DNA of 57,371 bases. It comes from Ilumatobacter coccineus (GTDB lineage Bacteria > Actinomycetota > Acidimicrobiia > Acidimicrobiales > Ilumatobacteraceae). Shown piece after piece: positions 1 to 9,912 of the stretch (its first letter is position 1; every line of letters starts with the position of its first letter). Below the pieces are notes generated by a model. It was not told where the DNA came from, ran no database searches, and saw nothing but the letters and a program-made list of their open reading frames with translations. The stretch lies in NCBI GenBank assembly GCA_002748455.1, contig PDSL01000019.1, forward strand, positions 1 to 57,371, in the 5' to 3' direction. The translations under genes were made by a program, and so were the position numbers.

Positions 1-1
1 G

Positions 2-307
2 GCCAGCGAGTTTGAGATCTTCACCAAGATGATGCTCCCGCTGTCGGTACCGGTGCTGGCATCGTTTGCGATCTTCCAGTTCCTGTGGACCTGGAACGAT
101 TATCTGGTCGCCCTGGTCTTCTTGGGGATTGAGCCCGACAAGTCGGTCTTGACGGTCAAACTCGCCACCTTGGCCGGTCGGGGAGAAGGGGCGCTCAACC
201 TGCTCCCAGCGGCAGCGTTCCTAACCATGGTCCTACCCCTGATCGTGTTCTTCTCCCTGCAACGGTTCTTTGTGCGCGGCTTGACCGCTGGATCGGTCAA
301 GGGCTAG
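2..307 (+). CDS. Carbohydrate ABC transporter permease, C-terminal fragment (5' truncated by window)
   Basis: Open from window edge; ASEFEIFTKMMLPLSVPVLASFAIFQFLWTWNDYLVALVFLG resembles MalG-type permease C-terminus. Confidence 0.85.
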   Translation, partial: ASEFEIFTKMMLPLSVPVLASFAIFQFLWTWNDYLVALVFLGIEPDKSVLTVKLATLAGRGEGALNLLPAAAFLTMVLPLIVFFSLQRFFVRGLTAGSVKG

Positions 308-310
308 TCG

Positions 311-853
311 ATGGTTCCATCCGATGGGCCGGTCGTCGGCGTCGACCATCGCGAGGTCATCGCGAGTCGACGTCGACGGTGGGTGGCAATCGGTATTGCC
401 ACCGTGGTGATGGCGTTTGGGATGGTCAACTACGCGGCAGCCTTTACTGGTCCCGATGGGGGATTTCGTCCGGCGTATGCGGGGATCGGGCTTGCTCTCG
501 CTCCCTTCGTCTTGGTGATCTGTGGTTTCGTGACCCATCATCCCCAGGCGCCTCGTCGGGTCGTGATCGCCATGGTGGTCTTCGTGATCATCGCGCTCTC
601 GGTTGGTCTCCTCGACCCGCTCCACGGTGCTGCCACCGGATTTGCTGCTGGCGGGGCGATCACCCTCCGGGAGCCGCCGGTTGAACGGGTAGCTCGCTGG
701 CGGGCCTGGTTTGTTGGGTCCTATGCCGTCTATGGCCTGGTGGTGGCGGTGCTTGCCGCTCCAGCGGGCGTGATCGTTGCCCTCACCTTGCCCTTGGTCT
801 TTGTCGGTGTTGCCGACGAATTTGTCGAGTGGTGGGCGACTCGATCACCCTGA
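311..853 (+). CDS. Hypothetical multi-pass membrane protein
   Basis: 180-aa ORF with several hydrophobic segments, directly after the permease. Confidence 0.6.
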   Translation: MVPSDGPVVGVDHREVIASRRRRWVAIGIATVVMAFGMVNYAAAFTGPDGGFRPAYAGIGLALAPFVLVICGFVTHHPQAPRRVVIAMVVFVIIALSVGLLDPLHGAATGFAAGGAITLREPPVERVARWRAWFVGSYAVYGLVVAVLAAPAGVIVALTLPLVFVGVADEFVEWWATRSP

Positions 854-859
854 GCGGGC

Positions 860-1420
860 TCAGATAAAGAGGTTGCGGGTCCACAACTCGGCGGTGTCGT
901 GGCGATCGAGACCGGTGGGGGTCCCGGTCAAGCGGCTGAGCTCGATCGGTTGGGGGAACCCCCACAGTTCAACCGGACCCATCGGTTCAGCACTGATGCC
1001 TTCCGGCAGAGATCCGAGCTGGTCGGTGGGGATCAAGACATCGGTGTTGCGGGCCACATCGCAGAGTCGGGCGGCCAGATTGACCGCTGAGCCGATGTAG
1101 TCATCGCCTTCAAACAAGAGGGCTTCGCCGGAAGCGATACCTGCCCTCAGCATCAAGGGAGCACAGACTCGAGCGGCACGTCGTTCGAGGTCGGTGACGA
1201 ATTCGATCATCGACTGCTGGCCGAACACCACACACATGCAGCCATCGCCGAGCCATTTGGCGACTCGGACTCCCCGCTCGGACGCGACCTCGCGTACCAC
1301 GGTTCGAAAGGTGCTCAGGATCCGTCCAGCGGCCTCGTCTCCATACTCAGCGGTGTAATTGGTGAAGCCCGAGAGGTCGAGAAAACCAAAGGTACGAGGA
1401 ACGCGCATGACCGTCGCCAT
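860..1420 (-). CDS. Adenylate/guanylate cyclase (class III) domain protein
   Basis: FLDLSGFTNYTAEYGDEAAG and KWLGDGCMCVVF motifs; start placed at MATVMRVPRTFGF. Confidence 0.8.
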   Translation of the reverse strand: MATVMRVPRTFGFLDLSGFTNYTAEYGDEAAGRILSTFRTVVREVASERGVRVAKWLGDGCMCVVFGQQSMIEFVTDLERRAARVCAPLMLRAGIASGEALLFEGDDYIGSAVNLAARLCDVARNTDVLIPTDQLGSLPEGISAEPMGPVELWGFPQPIELSRLTGTPTGLDRHDTAELWTRNLFI

Positions 1421-1662
1421 GATATGCCATCGGGCACATGATTTGTCGCGTCGGGAGGGATGGTTCAGGGGGTCTCGCGAGATTCGCGCGAAATACCAGA
1501 GTGGGAGATTGCGAAATACCCTCTTGCGATGTGGGGTTGTGGTATGACAAAATGCCAATAATGTAACTACAAAGCTGTGAGTGCGTGCACCCGTCCGCTT
1601 GCAGCTCCCAGGAACAATCCGGAAGGTCACGCCAACCGGGGGTGCAGTAACAAGGGGCTGAC

Positions 1663-1956
1663 ATGAGCGACGTGTTTGAGGTTATGGCCATACCGCGAGA
1701 GCTGGAAGACGGGTGGCACGACAAGGCAAACTGCCTCGGGGTTGACCCCGACCTCTTCTTCCCCGAGCGCGGCGCATCAACCCGTGAGGCCAAAGAGGTC
1801 TGTCGCAGCTGTGTGGTGCGGTTTGACTGCTTGGAGTACGCCCTCCAAAACGGTGAGAAGTTTGGTATTTGGGGCGGATTGTCCGAGCGTGAGCGGCGTC
1901 GGATTCGTCGTCAGCGGGCCCAGCAGGCTCGCGCGATCGCCGGTGGCCAAGGGTAG
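1663..1956 (+). CDS. WhiB-family transcriptional regulator
   Basis: Four Cys pattern C..CRSCxxxxxC plus GIWGGLSERERRRIRRQ. Confidence 0.93.
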   Translation: MSDVFEVMAIPRELEDGWHDKANCLGVDPDLFFPERGASTREAKEVCRSCVVRFDCLEYALQNGEKFGIWGGLSERERRRIRRQRAQQARAIAGGQG

Positions 1957-1965
1957 GCTGGCGTC

Positions 1966-2139
1966 ATGATCAGCGGTAATGAGTGGATCTGGGTCGTCAT
2001 CGTTCTCTTGGTGGTCTTTGGAGGTTCGCAGCTGCCCAAGATCGCCCGCAACCTGGGCAAGGCCCAGCGGGAGCTCAAGGACGCCATGGCCGAAGGCCTC
2101 GAAGGCGACGACTCAGCCAAAGACGCTGACGCTTCCTGA
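1966..2139 (+). CDS. tatA: Twin-arginine translocase TatA/E-type protein (57 aa; absent from ORF track)
   Basis: MISGNEWIWVVIVLLVVFGGSQLPKIARNLGKAQRELKDAMAEG; TM helix, FGGSQLPKIARNLGKAQREL amphipathic helix. Confidence 0.9.
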   Translation: MISGNEWIWVVIVLLVVFGGSQLPKIARNLGKAQRELKDAMAEGLEGDDSAKDADAS

Positions 2140-2168
2140 TCGTCGTCGGCGCGTCGATCGCCGCCGCG

Positions 2169-2438
2169 CTACGACATCTGTTGAGCAGCCACTCGGCGCT
2201 GCTTGAGGATCTTGCGCCGTTGGCGTTCACTCGCGCCGCCCCACACACCATGTTCGATCCGGTGTTCGAGGGCGTGTTCGAGGCAGGTATCCGCAACCGG
2301 GCAGGTCTCACAGATCGCCCGAGCCTTGATCACACCGACGCCATCGCTAGGGAAAAACGTTGACGGTGGAAAGACTCGGCAAGCGCCCTGAGCCATCCAG
2401 GCGGTGGGTGAATCGGGATCGGGGAGCGCATTGGTCAC
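2169..2438 (-). CDS. WhiB-family transcriptional regulator
   Basis: CETCPVADTCLEHALEHRIEHGVWGGASERQRRKILKQR. Confidence 0.93.
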   Translation of the reverse strand: MTNALPDPDSPTAWMAQGACRVFPPSTFFPSDGVGVIKARAICETCPVADTCLEHALEHRIEHGVWGGASERQRRKILKQRRVAAQQMS

Positions 2439-2648
2439 GGTGAATACTCCTGGTGTCTGATCTGGTGGCTGATCGCCATCAGTTCGATTGGCGAGGACGG
2501 TGCCTCGTCACCTGGTGTGACGTGCGCGGTGCCCTCATTCGGTTCCGCCTAACCCGAAGCGTAACACGATCGTAATAAAAAGTCGACCACCCTCCGTCGG
2601 ATCACCTCGCCTGGTACGACGCTCGAACATGGTCGCTAGAGTGAAGCC

Positions 2649-2912
2649 ATGTCCGACATCGTCGAAGAAGCACAACCACGTGCCCACGCTCGCATCGTCT
2701 ATCTCGGCCCGGTCACCCCTCACTGGGAGGTCTATGGCGACTGGGGCGAGCGTCAGGTGCTCGACGAGTTTCGGGCTCGTGCGCTGGCTCGCTTGGTCTT
2801 GCTGCCCCGTGACGATCCCCAGTTCCGTCGGAATAAGGAACGCATCAATCGCGATGCCGAGCGCGAGCTGATCTCGCTCGAATGGGAACTCGGACTGCCC
2901 GCTGAGGCATAA
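2649..2912 (+). CDS. Hypothetical protein
   Basis: 87-aa ORF immediately upstream of ppk. Confidence 0.55.
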   Translation: MSDIVEEAQPRAHARIVYLGPVTPHWEVYGDWGERQVLDEFRARALARLVLLPRDDPQFRRNKERINRDAERELISLEWELGLPAEA

Positions 2913-2926
2913 CAAAGGAGTGGGGC

Positions 2927-5002
2927 ATGACCGACCGGTCCCCTGACCCATCGACCACCCGCCGCGTCCTCAATCGTGAGTTGAGTTGGCTCGACTTCAA
3001 CAAGCGCGTCCTCGAATTGGCGGAAGAGCCGGGAATACCCCTGCTCGAACGGGCCAAGTTCTGCGCTATCTTCTCGACCAACCTCGATGAGTTTTTCCAG
3101 GTTCGCGTCGCTGGACTCCACGATCAGGTTGCGGCCGGAATCGATGATGAAACCTGGGATGGACGAACCCCGCTCCAACAGCTCGTCGAGATCACCCACC
3201 GGGTTCCCGAGCTGGTGGCCCACCAGGAACATCTCGTCTTCGACATCATCCTTCCCGAGCTTGCTGCTCACGGGATTGAGATCATCGCCTGGAATCAGCT
3301 CGGCGAGGACGATCGCGATCGGCTGCGGGACTACTTCATCGAACGCATCTTCCCGATCTTGACCCCCCTGGTGGTCGATCCTGGCCATCCCTTCCCCTTC
3401 GTCTCCTCGCTCGCCCTGAGCATCGCGGCCTTCGTTTCGAACCCCTCCACCGGCGAGCGCCGGTTTGCCCGGCTCAAGATCCCCGATGTCTTTCCCCGCT
3501 TGATCCCCCTCGGCGACGGCCGTTTCGTGCCTGCCGAAGACGTGATCGGCAACAATCTTTCCAACCTCTTTGTCGGCATGGAGATCGAGGAATGGGCCCC
3601 CTTCCGGGTCACCCGCAACGCCGGGATGTCGCTCGAAGAGGAAGACTCCGAAGACCTTCTCGCCACGGTCGAACTCGAACTGAGGCGCCGTCGCTTTAAC
3701 CGGGCCATCCGCCTCGAGGTTCCCGATGCGATCGGCGACGACATGCTCGATCTCTTGGTGAGAGAGCTGACGATCGATCCCCGCAATGTCTATCGCCACC
3801 GCGGCCTGCTCGATCTCAGCTGCTTCTGGCAACTCCACAGCATCGACCGTCCCGAGATCACCGACCGGGCCTGGCCGCCACTGACCGCTGGACGCTTCTT
3901 CGATGCCGATGAGAACGACCGATCGGTGTTCTCGGTGATCCGCGATGGTGATGTCTTGGTGCACCACCCCTATGAGAGCTTCGCTGACAGTGTTGAAGTC
4001 TTCTTGGATCAGGCTGCCGATGATCCCAAGGTCCAGTCGATCAAGATGACCCTGTATCGAGCTGGGGGAAACAGTCCGGTCATCCGCAGCTTGATCCGTG
4101 CCGCCGAAGCCGGCAAACAGGTTGCTGTTCTCGTCGAGCTCAAGGCCCGTTTCGATGAAGCCAACAATGTCCAATGGGCCCGCGAGCTGGAGCGAGCTGG
4201 GGTTCATGTCGTCTACGGCGTGGTCGGGCTGAAGACCCACTCCAAGACCGTGCTCGTCGTCCGCGATGATGGGGATCGGCTGCGTCGCTACTGCCATATC
4301 GGGACCGGCAACTACAACTCCAAGACCGCTCGCATCTATGAGGATCTTGGCTATTTCTCGTGCAACACCCAGATCGGTGATGATGCCACCCAACTCTTCA
4401 ACCATCTCACCGGCTATAGCCGCTCGGTCGACTACCAGCGCCTCTTGGTGGCCCCTCGCGATCTCAAGAGCCGTCTGATCGAGATGATCGAGAAGGAAGC
4501 CACCTTCGGTGCCGCTGGACGGATCACCCTCAAATGTAATTCGATCGCCGATCGACCGGTGATCGATGCGCTCTACGCTGCCAGTGCTGCCGGGGTCCAG
4601 ATCTCGTGTGTGGTGCGGGGCATCTGCACCATGAGAGCTGGGGTGCCCGGCTTGTCCGACAACATCTCGGTGCGCAGCGTGCTCGGGAGATATCTCGAAC
4701 ACAGCCGGATCTATCGCTTCGATCATGGCGGGGACCAGGATGATCCGGTCTATCTGATTGGCTCAGCCGATCTGATGCCCCGCAATCTCAACCGGCGGGT
4801 CGAGGTCTTGGTCCCGATCGATCGCCCGATCCACCGTCGACGGCTCGACGAGATCCTCGCTATCCACCTCGATGACGAGATCGTTCGCTGGGAACTCCAG
4901 CCCGATGATTCGTGGAAGCGGCGAGGTCCGCTCGATCGGTTTGAGCCCCATGCCCAACACCTGCTCTACCAGGCAGTCGTCGAGCGCCACGGGCGTGGCT
5001 AA
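2927..5002 (+). CDS. ppk1: Polyphosphate kinase 1
   Basis: NRELSWLDFNKRVLELAEEP, HSKTVLVVRDDGDRLRRYCHIGTGNYN, DLMPRNLNRRVEVLVPI. Confidence 0.97.
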   Translation: MTDRSPDPSTTRRVLNRELSWLDFNKRVLELAEEPGIPLLERAKFCAIFSTNLDEFFQVRVAGLHDQVAAGIDDETWDGRTPLQQLVEITHRVPELVAHQEHLVFDIILPELAAHGIEIIAWNQLGEDDRDRLRDYFIERIFPILTPLVVDPGHPFPFVSSLALSIAAFVSNPSTGERRFARLKIPDVFPRLIPLGDGRFVPAEDVIGNNLSNLFVGMEIEEWAPFRVTRNAGMSLEEEDSEDLLATVELELRRRRFNRAIRLEVPDAIGDDMLDLLVRELTIDPRNVYRHRGLLDLSCFWQLHSIDRPEITDRAWPPLTAGRFFDADENDRSVFSVIRDGDVLVHHPYESFADSVEVFLDQAADDPKVQSIKMTLYRAGGNSPVIRSLIRAAEAGKQVAVLVELKARFDEANNVQWARELERAGVHVVYGVVGLKTHSKTVLVVRDDGDRLRRYCHIGTGNYNSKTARIYEDLGYFSCNTQIGDDATQLFNHLTGYSRSVDYQRLLVAPRDLKSRLIEMIEKEATFGAAGRITLKCNSIADRPVIDALYAASAAGVQISCVVRGICTMRAGVPGLSDNISVRSVLGRYLEHSRIYRFDHGGDQDDPVYLIGSADLMPRNLNRRVEVLVPIDRPIHRRRLDEILAIHLDDEIVRWELQPDDSWKRRGPLDRFEPHAQHLLYQAVVERHGRG

Positions 5003-5055
5003 GACCTGATTGGCCGCCAGCGTGGCTGGCCCATGATCACACCCGTCACCTCAGA

Positions 5056-5094
5056 GTTCAATGAGAGTTCACCACATCGCGCCCTAAGTGTTCA
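5056..5094 (+). promoter_or_regulatory. Putative PhoP/RegX3 (PHO) box upstream of pstS
   Basis: GTTCA at 5056, 5067 and 5090: first two exactly 11 nt apart. Confidence 0.6.
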
Positions 5095-5165
5095 TCTCGC
5101 CTGCCTAGGTTCGCAGCAGTGGAATTCCCCTCGATTCCGACCGGCCACATCGATGGAGCTCATCG

Positions 5166-6257
5166 ATGAAGCAGGTTGCGCGTGGTCTGGCTGCTGTCGC
5201 CATCGTGCTCACGGTGACCGCGTGCGGACCTCGCACCACCACGACGGCCTCCAACGATGGTGTGTCCGGCATCCTGATCGGTGCCGGAGCCTCATCCCAA
5301 GCTGCTGCAATGCAAGCCTGGATGGCCGGATTCCGTGAGGTCGCTCCTGGCGCCACCGTCGAATACGACGCCATCGGCTCGGGCGGCGGCCGCGACCGCT
5401 TCCTTGAAGGGGCCGCCATGTTCGCCGGGTCCGATGCTGTCTTAACCGAGGACGAATTCGAGACATCCCGAGAACGCTGCGCTGGCGACCAGGGGGTCAT
5501 CCACCTGCCTCACTATGTGTCACCGATCGCTGTCGCCTACCACCTTCCTTCTCTGGACGGGACCAGCCTGAGGCTCTCCCCAGCGACGATCGCTGGCATC
5601 TTCGCCAACACCATCACCACCTGGGACGATCCGGCGATCGCTGCCGACAACCCTGATGTGGACCTGCCCGGCCTGGCGATCAATCCGGTCCATCGTTCCG
5701 ATGAATCCGGGACCACCGAAAACTTCACCGACTATCTCGCCAAGGCGGCACCCCAGGTGTGGACCTTCGGTGGGATCAAGGTGTGGGATGAGGGGCCCGG
5801 CGGGGGAGAAGGGGCTGATGGGACCTCCGGTGTGGTCGCCGCTGTCGAACAAGGCGCCGGATCGATCGGTTATGCCGACGCGTCCCAGATCAATGACCTT
5901 CCCGCCGCTGCCATCGGGGTGGCTGGAGGGTTTGTCGAATTCAGTCCCGAAGCTGCCGGTCGGATCATCGACGCCTCAACCCGCTTGGAGGGAGCGAACC
6001 CCTATGACTTCCAGATCGAGGTCAACCGCACCCCGGACACCCCTGACATCTATCCGATCTCACTCATCTCGTATCACATCGTGTGTGTCGAGTATGAGAC
6101 TCCGCAACAGGCCGCTCTGGTGAGAGCCTTCATGTCCTATATCGGCTCACCTGAAGGTCAAGATGTGGCAGCGCTCTTGGCCGGATCAGCTCCAATGTCT
6201 GACGAGATCCGAGCCGAGATCACCGCCTCGGTCAACGCGATCGGATCGATCTCATGA
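5166..6257 (+). CDS. pstS: Phosphate ABC transporter substrate-binding protein
   Basis: Lipoprotein signal VTACG; GAGASSQAAAMQAW, YDAIGSGGGRDRF, HRSDESGTTENFTDYL. Confidence 0.95.
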   Translation: MKQVARGLAAVAIVLTVTACGPRTTTTASNDGVSGILIGAGASSQAAAMQAWMAGFREVAPGATVEYDAIGSGGGRDRFLEGAAMFAGSDAVLTEDEFETSRERCAGDQGVIHLPHYVSPIAVAYHLPSLDGTSLRLSPATIAGIFANTITTWDDPAIAADNPDVDLPGLAINPVHRSDESGTTENFTDYLAKAAPQVWTFGGIKVWDEGPGGGEGADGTSGVVAAVEQGAGSIGYADASQINDLPAAAIGVAGGFVEFSPEAAGRIIDASTRLEGANPYDFQIEVNRTPDTPDIYPISLISYHIVCVEYETPQQAALVRAFMSYIGSPEGQDVAALLAGSAPMSDEIRAEITASVNAIGSIS

Positions 6258-7189
6258 CCGAGCTGACCTTGACGACTCAACCCGATGGCCAGGTGAGCAA
6301 GGCTGGCGACCGGATCTTCAAGGGGCTCTCCACCGGGGCGGGGATCCTGATCCTGATCACCCTGGCCGGGATCGCGCTCTTCTTGGCGATCGAAGCCTGG
6401 CCAGCCCTGGTCGCCGATCCCTCAGAGTTCTCCGATGGCGACAATTTCCTCCAATTCGTTGGACCCCTGGTCTTCGGCACCCTCTTGGCATCGGCCCTCG
6501 CCCTCATCATCGCCACTCCGTTGGCGATCTCGGTCGCCCTCTTCATCACCCAAGACGCGCCGCCCCGGCTCTCAAAAGCCTTCGGCTATTTCGTCGACCT
6601 CTTGGCTGCCATCCCCTCGGTGGTATTCGGACTGTGGGGCATCAATACCTTTGCTCCCCTCCTCGCTGATGAGGTCTATCCCCTCCTCAACTCCAAGCTG
6701 GGCTGGATCCCCTTCTTCGGCGGCACCGTGGTGCCCAGCGGTCGGTCGCTGCTGACCGCAACCCTGGTCCTGGCGGTCATGATCCTTCCCATCATCACCG
6801 CCATCAGCCGGGAAGTCTTCCTCCAGACACCTCGCCTGCACAAGGAAGCCTCCCTGGCCCTGGGGGCTACCCGGTGGGAAATGATCACCCAAGCAGTCTT
6901 GCCCTATGGGCGTTCCGGCATCATCTCCGGTGCCATGCTCGGTCTCGGCCGGGCGCTGGGGGAAACCATGGCGGTGGCCATGATCCTGTCACCAGCCGAT
7001 GTCTACTCGATCCGGTTGCTCACCAGTGAGAACCCCAACACGATCGCCGCGAATATCGCCTTGCGGTTCCCTGACTCCGCCGGGCTGGAAGTCAATAGGT
7101 TGATCGCCACCGGCTTGGTGCTGTTCGTGATCACCTTCATCGTCAATGTCTTGGCTCGCAAGATGGCGACCAAGGGAGTCAGCTTATGA
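6254..7189 (+). CDS. pstC: Phosphate ABC transporter permease
   Basis: LAAIPSVVFGLWG, EASLALGATRWEMI; 4-bp overlap with pstS. Confidence 0.95.
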   Translation: MTELTLTTQPDGQVSKAGDRIFKGLSTGAGILILITLAGIALFLAIEAWPALVADPSEFSDGDNFLQFVGPLVFGTLLASALALIIATPLAISVALFITQDAPPRLSKAFGYFVDLLAAIPSVVFGLWGINTFAPLLADEVYPLLNSKLGWIPFFGGTVVPSGRSLLTATLVLAVMILPIITAISREVFLQTPRLHKEASLALGATRWEMITQAVLPYGRSGIISGAMLGLGRALGETMAVAMILSPADVYSIRLLTSENPNTIAANIALRFPDSAGLEVNRLIATGLVLFVITFIVNVLARKMATKGVSL

Positions 7190-8283
7190 CCTTGCTCAGC
7201 TCGGAACGGCGCGGCCCGGTGCCCGACCATCTCTCTAGCGGCAAGGTGACCACAGCGGTCAATCTCACGATCGTGGCCATCTCGGTGATCCTTGCTGCGG
7301 CGGTCGTCACCCTGACAACCGGCTTCAAGATCGGCTGGATCTTTCTCCTCGCCATCGTGATCTATGTGGCCGGGATCTATCTCGCTGCCAGCGTCTTGGA
7401 AGACTCTCGTAAAGCAAAAGACCGGTTGGCCACGGTGATCCTCCGGTCGTCCTTCGTTCTGGTCATCGTTCCCCTCGTGTCGGTCACCTGGACGGTCGTC
7501 ACCAAGGGATTGGCCCGCTTCGATACCACCTTCTTCACCCACACGATGGCTCTCTCGCTCGATGAACTGATCAGCTCCCAAGCCGGAGAGGTCGTCGGCG
7601 GGGCCCAACACGCCATCGTGGGAACCCTCATCGTGACCGGGCTGGCCACCGTGTTTTCGGTTCCCATCGGGCTGTTCACCGCCATCTATCTCGTCGAATA
7701 CGGCAAGGGACGCTTGGCTCGCTCGATCACGGCCATCGTCGATGTGATGACCGGGATTCCCTCGATCGTGGCTGGACTGTTCGCCTATGCCCTCTTCGCC
7801 TTGATCTTTGGACCCGGAACCCTCAATGGGCTGTCGGGAGCGATCGCCCTCACCACCTTGATGACCCCGGTGGTGGTCCGCTCTACCGAGGAGATGCTGC
7901 GCCTCGTCCCCAACGAATTGCGCGAAGCGTCCTATGCCCTCGGGGTTCAGAAATGGCTCACGATCATCAAGGTCGTACTCCCCACCGGGATTGCCGGCAT
8001 CCTCACCGGGGTCACCCTGGCGATCGCCCGGGTGATCGGTGAGACCGCCCCCCTCCTGATCGCTGCCGGGATGTCCCAGGGCACGACGATCAACCCGCTC
8101 GCCGGTCGGATGACCACCCTGCCGGTCTTCACCTACCTGAATTACAAATTCCCGTCACAACCGACCGGAGCAGCGATCGACCGGGCCTGGGCAGCTGCCC
8201 TGACCCTCGTGGTCATCATCGCCATCTTGTTCACCACGGCCCGTCTCCTTTCCAACCTTCTCAAACCGGCAGGACTCCGATGA
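7186..8283 (+). CDS. pstA: Phosphate ABC transporter permease
   Basis: [43 protein letters not shown]. Confidence 0.95.
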   Translation: MTLLSSERRGPVPDHLSSGKVTTAVNLTIVAISVILAAAVVTLTTGFKIGWIFLLAIVIYVAGIYLAASVLEDSRKAKDRLATVILRSSFVLVIVPLVSVTWTVVTKGLARFDTTFFTHTMALSLDELISSQAGEVVGGAQHAIVGTLIVTGLATVFSVPIGLFTAIYLVEYGKGRLARSITAIVDVMTGIPSIVAGLFAYALFALIFGPGTLNGLSGAIALTTLMTPVVVRSTEEMLRLVPNELREASYALGVQKWLTIIKVVLPTGIAGILTGVTLAIARVIGETAPLLIAAGMSQGTTINPLAGRMTTLPVFTYLNYKFPSQPTGAAIDRAWAAALTLVVIIAILFTTARLLSNLLKPAGLR

Positions 8284-9182
8284 CCTCACCGTCCCAGTTT
8301 TCTTCGACTCGCTCCAGCGACCTGATCACCCCCCGAGCCGACACCCTCTCATCGACCGATTCGGTGCTCGATACCTGCCCACTCGGCGCGGCGCCCGACG
8401 ACCGAGCCGACAAGATCGTGGTCGATGGCCTCAATATCTATTACGGCAGCACCCTGGCGGTGGCCGATGTCTCGATGAAGGTGGTCGAACGATCGGTGAC
8501 CGCCCTGATCGGTCCGTCGGGATGCGGTAAATCGACCTTTTTGCGATCCCTCAATCGGATGCATGAAGTGATCGATGGAGCCCATGTCGACGGGCAGGTC
8601 CTGGTCAACGGCTATGACCTCTACGGTCCTGGGGTTGATCCGGTGGCGGTGCGGCGCCAGATCGGGATGGTCTTCCAGCGGCCCAATCCCTTCCCCACCA
8701 TGTCGATCTACGACAACGTGATCGCCGGACTCAAGCTCAACTCGATCAAGTTGACCCGCTCCCAATCCGACGAGGTGGTCGAGCGCTCGTTGAGGGGGGC
8801 CAACCTGTGGGATGAGGTCAAGAATCGTCTCAACGCCCCTGGTGCGGGGCTTTCAGGCGGTCAGCAGCAGAGGCTCTGCATCGCGCGAGCGACCGCGGTT
8901 GAACCGGAGATTCTCTTGATGGACGAACCCTGCTCGGCCCTCGATCCGATCTCGACCTTGGCGATCGAACAGCTCATGATTGAACTGAAAGAGCAGTACA
9001 CGATCGTGATCGTGACCCATAATATGCAACAGGCGGCGCGGGTAAGCGAACGAACCGCATTCTTCAATATCGACGGACCGGGCACCCCGGGGCGACTCGT
9101 CGAAATGGATGATACGGTCACCATCTTCTCCAATCCGTCAGAAGAAGCAACGCAGGACTATGTGACCGGGAGGTTTGGCTGA
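8280..9182 (+). CDS. pstB: Phosphate ABC transporter ATPase
   Basis: [45 protein letters not shown]. Confidence 0.97.
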   Translation: MTSPSQFSSTRSSDLITPRADTLSSTDSVLDTCPLGAAPDDRADKIVVDGLNIYYGSTLAVADVSMKVVERSVTALIGPSGCGKSTFLRSLNRMHEVIDGAHVDGQVLVNGYDLYGPGVDPVAVRRQIGMVFQRPNPFPTMSIYDNVIAGLKLNSIKLTRSQSDEVVERSLRGANLWDEVKNRLNAPGAGLSGGQQQRLCIARATAVEPEILLMDEPCSALDPISTLAIEQLMIELKEQYTIVIVTHNMQQAARVSERTAFFNIDGPGTPGRLVEMDDTVTIFSNPSEEATQDYVTGRFG

Positions 9183-9910
9183 TGAATTCCCATGCCGATC
9201 TTCGAACCAGCTTTCACTCCAACCTCGACACGATCAGATCAGAAGTGGCCCGGCTCGGTGCCTCGGTGGTCGAGCTGATTCCTCGAGCCACCGAGATCCT
9301 TCTCGAACAAGACCTTGAGGGAGCTGAATATGTTCTCCAAGGCGATGTTGAGATCGATGTGCGAGCCCTCAAAACCGAGGAGCGTTCGCTCTCGATGCTG
9401 GCCCTCCAAGCTCCGGTGGCGCGCGACCTACGAGAGATCGCTTCAGCCTTCAAGCTGGCCACCGAGATCGAACGATCAGCCGACCTGTGCTGCAATCTCT
9501 GCAAGGCCGCTCGACGTATCTATGGTCACAGTCTCGATCCCAAGATCCGGGGCCTGATCCAGCGCATGAGCGACCAGGCCCTGCGCCAATACAAGGAAGC
9601 GGTCGATGCCTATATCGCCAGCGATGCAGTCCGGGCCGCGGCCCTCGGCGACATGGACGACTATCTCGACGATCTTCATCGCCAGTTCATCGCCCAGATC
9701 TTTGAGAGCCATAGCGCCGACACGATCGACTTGAGCGTGGCTGTTCAGCTTGCGGTGGTGGCCCGGTTCTATGAGCGACTCGGCGACCATGCTGTCACCA
9801 TCGGTCATCGGGTGCGCTATATCGCCAACGGATGGGAGCCCAGCCATATGGCTGAGCGCAGCGAGTCGGTCGGTCTCTTAGAAGACCCACCACCTCCGTC
9901 CGAGTCGTAG
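9182..9910 (+). CDS. phoU: Phosphate signalling complex protein PhoU
   Basis: PVARDLREIASAFKLATEIERSADLC, FYERLGDHAVTIGHRV. Confidence 0.93.
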   Translation: MNSHADLRTSFHSNLDTIRSEVARLGASVVELIPRATEILLEQDLEGAEYVLQGDVEIDVRALKTEERSLSMLALQAPVARDLREIASAFKLATEIERSADLCCNLCKAARRIYGHSLDPKIRGLIQRMSDQALRQYKEAVDAYIASDAVRAAALGDMDDYLDDLHRQFIAQIFESHSADTIDLSVAVQLAVVARFYERLGDHAVTIGHRVRYIANGWEPSHMAERSESVGLLEDPPPPSES

Positions 9911-9912
9911 TC

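Noticed and set aside
2753-4726. 657-aa antisense ORF opposite ppk1
   Set aside because: Shadow ORF caused by GC/codon bias; ppk1 on the + strand has all family motifs, antisense translation has none
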